Shown: positions 57,521-64,000 of the stretch, one piece after another
Position numbering within the stretch: the stretch's first letter is position 1
How the letters are laid out: the number at the start of each line of letters is the position of its first letter
From: Protopterus annectens
Lineage: Eukaryota > Chordata > Ceratodontiformes > Protopteridae
DNA: 64,000 nucleotides
Assembly (NCBI RefSeq): GCF_019279795.1
Contig: NC_056738.1
Coordinates: 405,718,745 to 405,782,744, forward strand
Direction: 5' to 3'
The notes under the pieces: model-generated
What the model was told of the DNA's origin: nothing
Database searches by the model: none
Seen by the model: the letters and a program-made list of their open reading frames with translations, nothing else
Program-made: the position numbers and the translations under genes

Positions 57521-57599
57521 CTGTCTGACTACCTGTCTCTTCCCAGCCATAACCCTCTTTCTCTTCACCTTTCTCTCTCCCTGTTTGGCCTCAGATTAC

Positions 57600-58200
57600 T
57601 CAGGATTCCTGGGTTATGTCCATTACTTGCCAGGGGTATTTCATGGTGTGGAAATCCTATTCTTCTTTTATGGGCATTCCTCAGCCTCATCAGGAACAAC
57701 TCCCTTTTTTCCCCAGAGGTACTTTGAGACTTTTTGAACCAGGGCTCTATTCAAGAGATGCCTGTGTCCCAAAGGGGGAGGGAGTTTTACTCCAGAATGT
57801 TTCTTGTTCCCAGAAAAGAGGGTACTTGGAGACAGTTCTAGACCTCTCTCATCTAAACACTTCTCTGAAGGTGCCCACTTTTTGAATATTGCCCCTTCAG
57901 ACTCTTTCCTCTTTTGCTTCCTCAGATGTATATCTTATCTCTGTATTAGTAGGATGCTTATCTCTATATTCCGAGTCATCCCCTTTTCAGGAAGTTTTTT
58001 ATTTCTCTGTTTCTTCTTGGCATTTTCAGTTCTCTGCTTTGCCCTTTGGCCTTTCTACTGCCCCAAGGGTATTCACCAAATGCCTCGCTCCTAAGATTGC
58101 TTTTTGCAGGCTTCAGGGAATCCAAGTATTTCCTTAATTGGATGACTTACTGAGTCAGGTCTCCTCTCCAGAGATAATATTGTAAAATCTTCATTTTGCC
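57600..58200 (+). pseudogene. DIRS reverse transcriptase domain
   Basis: Frames read a GLYSRDACVPKGEG region, YLETVLDLSHLNTSLKVPTF, MPLQTLSSF, the degraded first catalytic block, WHFQFSALPFGLSTAPRVFTK and FP*LDDLLSQ. The tyrosine codon of the YLDD catalytic box is a TAA stop (near 58,135); the two aspartates remain. The order matches DIRS/Ngaro RTs. Confidence 0.85.
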
Positions 58201-58544
58201 ATTTCCCTTCTTCAGAGCCTGATGTTCACAATAAACTTCAAAAAGTCTTCTCTGACTCCTTCTCAGGATCATGTCTTTCTGGGTTGCAGGATTCAGACAG
58301 TGCCTATGCTGGCATCACTGCCTCCTCCCAAGGCCTTAACACTCATTTCCTTCTTTCAAACTCTTCTTCCTCTAGCTTCCATTACAGCCAGGAGTTTCTG
58401 AGAGCTCTGGGTTTCATGGAATCCACCATTCCTATGCTTCCTCTGGCCAAACTCCACATGAGAAAGTTTCAATGGTTCCTGAATTCAGTTTGGCTTCAAC
58501 ATACACATCCTCTAGACTTTGTAGTTCCTGTTCTTCCTTGTCTT

Positions 58545-59010
58545 AAGAAGGAACTTCACTCATGGATCCAGCAGCTGTCTCTAAATCCAGGTCTCCCTTT
58601 TCATCCTCTCTTCCCTCTCAGGAACTGTTCACAGACACTTCAGACGTGGAATAGGGAGCAGCTTTTGGCTCCCTAAAGGGGCAAGGGGTGTGCTCACCTC
58701 TTCAACAGAAGGAGCACATCAATGTCAAAGAGATGAGTGCTCTTCTGCTGGCTCTTCAGGCTTTTCATCTTCTTTTCTCCCCAGGGCCTCTCAAGGTATT
58801 TACAGTCAATATCACAGTGATGTGGTACATAAACAAACAGTGGAGAGCGAGATCTTACCTTCTTTGCCGGTTAGCATTACTTTTATGGGATCGTGCTGTC
58901 CAGAATCAAGTGACTCTTCAGGCAGCTTACATTCCCTCAGGTCATAATGCTGTGGCAGACACTATGAGCAGGTCCTTAACTGAATCCTCAAGTAGATCTA
59001 TTTGCCTCCC
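58545..59010 (+). pseudogene. DIRS RNase H domain
   Basis: The open frame 58,688-59,152 reads HINVKEMSALLLALQAF, FTVNITVMWYINKQW, AAYIPSGHNAVADTMSRSL. These are the Glu block, the D-N/T block (N-I here, first Asp changed) and the final H-N-x-x-AD-x-SR motif of retroelement RNase H. Confidence 0.85.
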
Positions 59011-59369
59011 CTCTGAACACACAACTTCCTCTACTTTGTGCCACAGTCCCAGGTCCTTTGGTGTGGAAGGCGGATGCCCTCTCCTTTTTCTAGAAGGGGA
59101 TGTTTCTTTATGCATGCCCTCCCCTTCCCCTCATTCCAAAAGTCCTGTTTAAAATTCAACAAGACGCTCCAAAAATCTTGTTGGTGACTATGTTTTGGCC
59201 AAGAGCATTGGTTCCCTCTTCTTCTGCATTTAGCCAACATCAATCATCACAAGTTACCTCACATGGTGGGCCTACTTACACAAGACAAGGGATCTCTCAT
59301 CCACCCCCACCCATCCATTCTTCAAATGACTCTGTGGGTGATAGGATTTTAATTCCACATAAGCACCTT

Positions 59370-60690
59370 TTTTCTGAGGACATGCTTAGGTTCCTGCAGG
59401 AGGCCAGGAAATGCAATACAAATAAATCCTACTTATCCAAATGGAAGAGGTTTTCTGTCTGGTGTCTTTCTCGTAACCTGGACCCACTTACTGTGGATGC
59501 TTTTTTGGTTCTTTCTTATTTGTGTGAATTGCTCAATGCTGGTTTGGCCTATTCTCCTGCTAAGGCTCACTTACCAACTAGCTCTGCTTGTCTGCCTTTA
59601 TTTCCTCCTTTAGCTTCTAGATTTGAAGCTAAACAATTCCTTAAAGGAATTCTTCATATTAGGCCTCCTAGGAAGCCTGTCCCCCCCAATTTTGTTTTAG
59701 AGAAGTTGACTCAGACGCCTTTTGAGCCTGCTGCTTCAGCTTCCTTGCAACACTGCTCTTAGAAAACTGTTCTTTTGTTGGCCCTTACTTCTGCCAGATG
59801 GGTGTCTGTGCTTCAAGCTCTTATGGCTTGTCTTCCTTTTATGGTGTTTCATAAGGACAGTGTGTCCTTACGTACTAATCCTTTATTTTATGCCCAAGGT
59901 TGTTAATGAGTTGTCACTTAGTCTATTCATTTGTCTACTTTTTTCCACTCTCTGCAATCTGCCAGTGAGAGGGTTTTGCACATTTTGGATGCATACTTCT
60001 AAACTGTCCAGGTTTTTGCAAAATGTCCAGATTTTTGCCTCAATATTTCAGTCTTGTCCTCATAAAAGTTTTGGTTTTCTGTAAAATAACTGGGATGATG
60101 TAGGGAATGAAAATAGTAAAAAAATGTCACACATTTGAGTTTCAGACTTCATATCCTTCGGAAAATGCATTTTAATACATACACTGTTATTCTAGCAACT
60201 TTCTAAGTTTTTAAGAGCAATATTTAAAATCTGTCCCTATACTGGGGCCTCTGTACCCCCATTATGTCAGGCTTTGTCCAGATTTCTTGGCTAAGAGGTT
60301 GAGAGGTATGTTGGAAGTGCATTGACAACTCAAATTTTATTTGTATAAGACTAAGTCTATTAGAAAATCTGATCAGTTGTTTGTTTCGTTTCATCCTAGG
60401 TTCCTAGGATTAGCTGTATCCAAGCAAACTATTTCTTACTGGATCTTAAGGGCGATTTCTTTTTATTATTCTTTTCATGGTAAAAGCCTTCCTTACTCTG
60501 TGAAGGCTCATTTTACTAGGGCTGTGGCTTCTTCTAGTGCTTTTTTTTCAAGAGTTTGGATACTAATTCTATTCCTGAGACAGCTACTTGGACTTCTGTG
60601 CATACTTTTACCAAGCACTACAAGTTGGATGGCATCTCCAGAGCTAGAGCTGGTTTTGCTTGGGCCATCCTTCATGGCTTCCTAAAGGGC
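59370..60690 (+). pseudogene. DIRS tyrosine recombinase, split by a DNA element
   Basis: N-terminal SAM-like part: NKSYLSKWKRFSVWC, DPLTVDAFLVLSYLCELL and KPVPPNFVLEKL. Box I follows a stop at 59,761: LALTSARWVSVLQAL, then MVFHKDSVSLRTNP. After the insertion at 59,992-60,310 come RKSDQLFVSFHPRFLG, VSKQTISYWI, VKAHFTRAVASSSA (H-x-x-R box II) and FTKHYKLDG with the catalytic tyrosine. So the box II H and R and the nucleophilic Tyr remain, but frameshifts and the insertion abolish the gene. Confidence 0.88.
59992..60310 (+). mobile_element. 319-bp CATAC-family DNA element inside the DIRS recombinase (copy 3)
   Basis: catacttctaaactgtcc...gttgagaggtatg, full length and collinear with 54,027-54,345. 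Flanks ttggatg / ttggaag look like a short target duplication. Coding similarity to the recombinase stops at HILDA (left) and resumes at LYKTKSIRKSDQ (right), so the DIRS frame gives an independent proof of insertion. Confidence 0.9.
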
Positions 60691-60740
60691 TCTGTTGGTC
60701 TTTTCTCCTCTCAAGTTTCTTCTTGAGCTTTGGCATTCTC

Positions 60741-60844
60741 CCAGATATTAGGAATACTGCAACCAGTGAATGGAAGGACATAGTACAGTTGTGTAAAGTC
60801 TTACCATAACAGTAGATGTCCTTTTTTTCACTGTTGCAGTATTC
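60741..60844 (+). repeat. DIRS internal complementary region
   Basis: 60,741-60,779 (ggaatactgcaaccagtgaa...ggac) is complementary to the left outer end at 55,386, and 60,818-60,844 (gtcctttttttcactgttgc...) to the right outer end at 61,114, separated by 38 bp. In DIRS replication this region templates completion and joining of the two ends into a circle. Confidence 0.88.
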
Positions 60845-60954
60845 ACACCGTCCCTCCTCCCCCTGGTTCATTTCTCCCTGGATGTACTGGTTATCTCTTG
60901 AATTTCCTTGGTCTGGTATTCCTAATGGGGATCTCAGTCCTGAGGATGGTACAT

Positions 60955-61114
60955 CTGGACATTACCTTTATGCCCTATGCTACACGAGGAGCATATGTGT
61001 GATGTACGGCATACCTTAAAGCAACCAAAGGCTTTTGTATACTGGCCAGACATTGGGCTACCTTAGGTTGGGAATCCCAAATGTTAAGAATACTGCAACA
61101 GTGAAGGAAAGGAC
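60955..61114 (-). repeat. DIRS right inverted terminal repeat
   Basis: Reverse complement of the left repeat with scattered mismatches, ending ...gtgaaggaaaggac. Confidence 0.9.
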
Positions 61115-61585
61115 CTCTACTACTGATATGTTTACACATCTGTACTATCTGGAAATCACCAAAAACATTACCAATATGTGTATGGATGATACTGCAACAT
61201 AATTGTAATACATTTCACAGTACAAGTTGAATTTTTCCTATGACTAAGCAACAACATAAATTAAGCAATTACAACACAATTACTACCACAACATAACTAA
61301 ATTGTAATGTTTAACAAATACAACAACTAAATATTTCATAAGAAGCATTTCAGGTATGACTCTGACATGGCAGCAAGAATAACTTTTCTATTACAGACAT
61401 GTAATGTTGCATTTGTCTTGGAAATGCAGTGAAACTGATTTCTGATATTAACATATACATGTCACACAGAAACATGCACGGCTATACTTACAATAGTCAG
61501 AACATCCACATGTCATTGTTAATATCAGTTACAAAAATGTAGACAGTTCACTGCACAAGTTCAGAGATATAACTTCTGTGCATGC
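61115..61585. other. AT-rich spacer, no gene
   Basis: A/CAT-rich, no motifs recognised. Confidence 0.4.
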
Positions 61586-63090
61586 TGTGATGATGGGAGG
61601 TATTGCCAGCTAAGTCAGGGCTGTGGATGTGCAACATATGCCAGCATAGCTAGCTGGAATTTTGTAAAGAATTATATGTCATTTGTATATCAAACTGATT
61701 TGTATAGATGCTTGTGTTGAAAAATATATTTGTAAAGCTGCTTGTGTTAAAAATGTACCAACAATGTGTCCTGCTGGACAGAAAAAGAAATACACTTGTA
61801 TGTTAGACTGCATTGTAAATATTGAAATTAATACTATAACAGAGGATACGGTTAGATAAGAGGTTAAGCTCAGCTCCAGCTGACTCTGAAAAAGTAGTAC
61901 GCAATTAAATTAGTTAATTAAGGCCATAAAGATAGTATCTTACAGATCTGATTGCAGCCAGAGATGAAATGTCTGTGCCAGAGAATGGTTTATTATCTCC
62001 TGTAGAAAGAGTGGGAGTGTTTTATTGTTTTATGACTTCCAGAAGCTGCACCAGATCTTAGCAAACTCTATGCATGTGTATTATTGAAACATATATATGA
62101 TATTCTGTGCCAGTGGCTAGGAAGGGGATAGTATGGGAACCAGAAGTCAGATGACCAGATGTATGTGATGTCATTCTGTAATCCAGAGAAAAAAATGATG
62201 TTTTAATACTAGATGGGACTGAAGTCTCAGAGCAGTCTGTTTTTGGAACCTGACAAAGAAGGATCTCTCACCCACTTCATCTTCCCTTGCTCTAGTAAAT
62301 GACCAGGGAATAGTAATTATTTAGATCAGTCATAAAAATATAGTGAGACTACTTAAGAACTGTTTTTCTGTATCTGTGTGAAGCTATTCATCTTTATTTT
62401 AATATGTCCTGTGATTGAAACTATTGTAAAAAGATAGTCTGTATTTTCATGTTCTTTTAGTATTTATTATTAAATATGTTTAAAAATTTTCATTGTGGCT
62501 GGTCCTTTAGAGAATATTTTTACTTTTGAGAGTAGAGTATATAACTATTTGGTGACACTGTGGCCACTCCTGAATGCCTTACTGCATTGGTCAAACACTG
62601 TCATTTGTTGTAATATTAACTTCACTCAGTGTAATTGGGTACCCTTGTAAGAGCCTTAGAATAGCTGGCTTTGGACTGTCTGGTGGCAGTGCTACTACCT
62701 TATAGTCTGGGCAGAAGGGGGCATAGCTAGTAAATTTGTGCTATCCTTTCCCAGGTGTGTGTGTGAAAACCAAATCTCAAAGAGTGTTTGTGTGTGTCAG
62801 CTGCTTGGAGCAGGGACACGAAGCACTGGTTTCAAAGAGATGGTGCTGGAGGACTTGGCTTGGACAGTTGGCTGAGGACTCAGCTCTACAGTGGCACCAG
62901 TGGGGAGTCTTACTGGGGACCTAGAGAGAGACCCAGACCCCAGACTGAGTGTTCCCTGTGTGTTCTTAAAGGAAATTGTGCTTGATGCAGATAGCTCTAT
63001 CTGAAAATATTGTGTGTATCTATTTTTGTTCCAAGTGAACAAGCCTCTCCAGTGTCAGTGGTGAGGATTCAGGCTCCTTGATTACATGCA
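61586..63090 (+). repeat. Solo-LTR-like segment related to the Gypsy LTRs
   Basis: Shares collinear phrases with 36.4-37.7 kb: catatgccagcat, attattaaatatgttt then attgtggctggtc, tggccactcc, ctggtggcag, ctttcccagg, cagggacac, and gtgaggattcaggctccttg near the 3' end. No gag or pol follows. The exact ends and flanking duplication were not found, so a solo LTR is an inference from similarity and the absence of an internal region. Confidence 0.5.
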
Positions 63091-63655
63091 ACAAGAAAAC
63101 AGTTATTTTTTATAGGGGTAGGGAGGAGTCCTATGTACTCCCCCAATACTTATAGTCTAACTCAAGAGATTGTATACCAGTGAGGAAAGGATATATTCTC
63201 TAACCCTGGTAATGTAATGATCTCACACTTAACTAGAAACACATTCTACTCAGCAAACTTAGGGAGTCACCACTACCTGTTCTTAAAATGAGTGCTTTCA
63301 TTCTTATTTTATCATGTGATGTGTTGGGCACCATTTTTAAACCTGATATGTGTTGCATTACATTTATCTGATGAAGTTCTTGGTGTATAAATAAACTCAT
63401 TTAAGAACTGGTCATGGTGACTCCCTGAGTTTGCTGAGTAGAACATGTTTCTAGTTTTTTTGGTTTGTTTGTTTTTGGATCTCATACACCTGATGACCAT
63501 CTGTTTTGTTGACTAAAGTGCATCAAAAAACAGATGTTGACTTTAAAGGAATTCAACATAATTCATGCCTCCCATATTTTGTATGCGTGTGTGCATATAC
63601 ATAACCGTATACACAAATATAAGGAAAAACAGAATCACTAAAATACATGTGTATT
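63091..63655. other. AT-rich spacer, no gene
   Basis: No recognised motif; short frames only. Confidence 0.4.
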
Positions 63656-63751
<96 letters not shown>

Positions 63752-63752
63752 T
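63656..63752 (+). repeat. Compound (TA)n(CA)n microsatellite
   Basis: A TA run (63,656-63,684) passes through tacatac into a long (CA)n run (to about 63,748) and agatatata. Frames on both strands here are repeat artefacts. Confidence 0.95.
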
Positions 63753-64000
63753 ATATACATGTGTGTGTATGTGCGTATCCATAATAACTGTATTGTATAA
63801 GAACACGTAGTCCCATTTTCTTTGGGCAAATAAAAGGAAACATTTCTAGAATGTAATATTAGGACAGTGGTTTGTCCTGTGTAGTTTTTCTTTTCTTTTT
63901 TTTTTTCAAGAAATAGTAATTTTTGTTTAATGTGATACCCTAGTTTTGTTTTACATATGTTTTATTTTGTTAATATATGCTTAATATGATTCCTATAGAA
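63753..64000. other. AT-rich end of window
   Basis: T-run near 63,893-63,906; no gene or element recognised. Confidence 0.4.

Larger units (their letters stand above)
55386..61114 (+). mobile_element. DIRS-type tyrosine-recombinase retrotransposon, about 5.7 kb
   Basis: Inverted terminal repeats (55,386-55,549 and 60,955-61,114) enclose gag-like, RT, RNase H and tyrosine-recombinase coding regions in that order. An internal complementary region near 60,741-60,844 contains the complements of both outer ends. That architecture defines DIRS elements, which replicate through a circular intermediate and integrate by recombinase rather than integrase, so no target duplication is expected. Reading frames are broken by several frameshifts, a stop at the RT active site and a 319-bp DNA element, so it is inactive. 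Codon-level similarity is still high, which makes it one of the younger large elements here. Confidence 0.92.

Noticed and set aside
1..64000. Host exons, rRNA genes or intact tRNA genes
   Set aside because: No run of conserved non-transposon coding sequence with splice-site context was seen. All tRNA-like boxes belong to SINEs. Small exons in an AT-rich background could still escape inspection by eye.

Overview
The window is eukaryotic and looks like vertebrate, fish- or lungfish-grade nuclear DNA. It is AT-rich with dinucleotide microsatellites and has no operon-like gene packing. It carries a mixture typical of aquatic vertebrates with repeat-rich genomes: CR1/L2-type, RTE-type and L1/Tx1-type LINEs, a DIRS tyrosine-recombinase retrotransposon, a Ty3/Gypsy element with a SCAN-like gag, V-SINE-like and tRNA-derived SINEs, and several short inverted-repeat DNA elements. 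I cannot name the species. I found no host protein-coding exon, no rRNA gene and no intact tRNA gene; every convincing protein match is to a transposable element, and nearly all are broken.

Layout. 1-6.2 kb: AT-rich, with a MIR-like SINE (3.3 kb) and an RTE-tailed tRNA SINE (4.0-4.2 kb). 6.2-10.2 kb: two decayed LINEs of opposite strand, a V-SINE and a 321-bp DNA element. 9.0-33.0 kb: an old direct tandem duplication of about 15.4 kb (copy 1 at 9,025-24,385, copy 2 at 24,386-33,017). Copy 2 later lost about 5.1 kb; copy 1 later gained an RTE LINE (14,845-16,757); copy 2 later gained a SINE (31,530-31,790). 17.2-43.5 kb: a nested stack on the minus strand. An L1-like LINE (5' part 43.5-40.4 kb, 3' part 18.97-17.2 kb) is split by a CR1-like LINE and a Gypsy element. 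The CR1-like LINE is itself split by an LTR element with 0.8-kb LTRs (20,623-21,429 and 33,122-33,927), a GAGAT target duplication and a tRNA-Lys-like primer site. The tandem duplication arose after that LTR insertion. 43.5-48.8 kb: mostly unannotatable, with a hairpin insertion, a V-SINE and a 630-bp inverted-repeat element. 48.9-53.1 kb: a plus-strand L1-like ORF2 broken by a SINE. 55.4-61.1 kb: a DIRS element with inverted terminal repeats and an internal complementary region, its recombinase gene split by a 319-bp DNA element. 61.6-63.1 kb: a solo-LTR-like segment related to the Gypsy LTRs. The window ends in compound TA/CA repeats.

The elements interact mechanistically rather than as a pathway. 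The tRNA SINE at 4.0 and 31.5 kb shares its 3' end with the RTE LINE, and the SINE at 49.4 kb shares a 3' motif and an 8-bp tail repeat with the CR1-like LINE, so both SINEs are probably mobilised by LINEs present in this window. The nesting gives a relative timeline: L1-like, then CR1-like, then LTR element, then tandem duplication, then deletion plus RTE and SINE insertions. All alignments were made by eye, so boundaries are approximate unless a target duplication is quoted.
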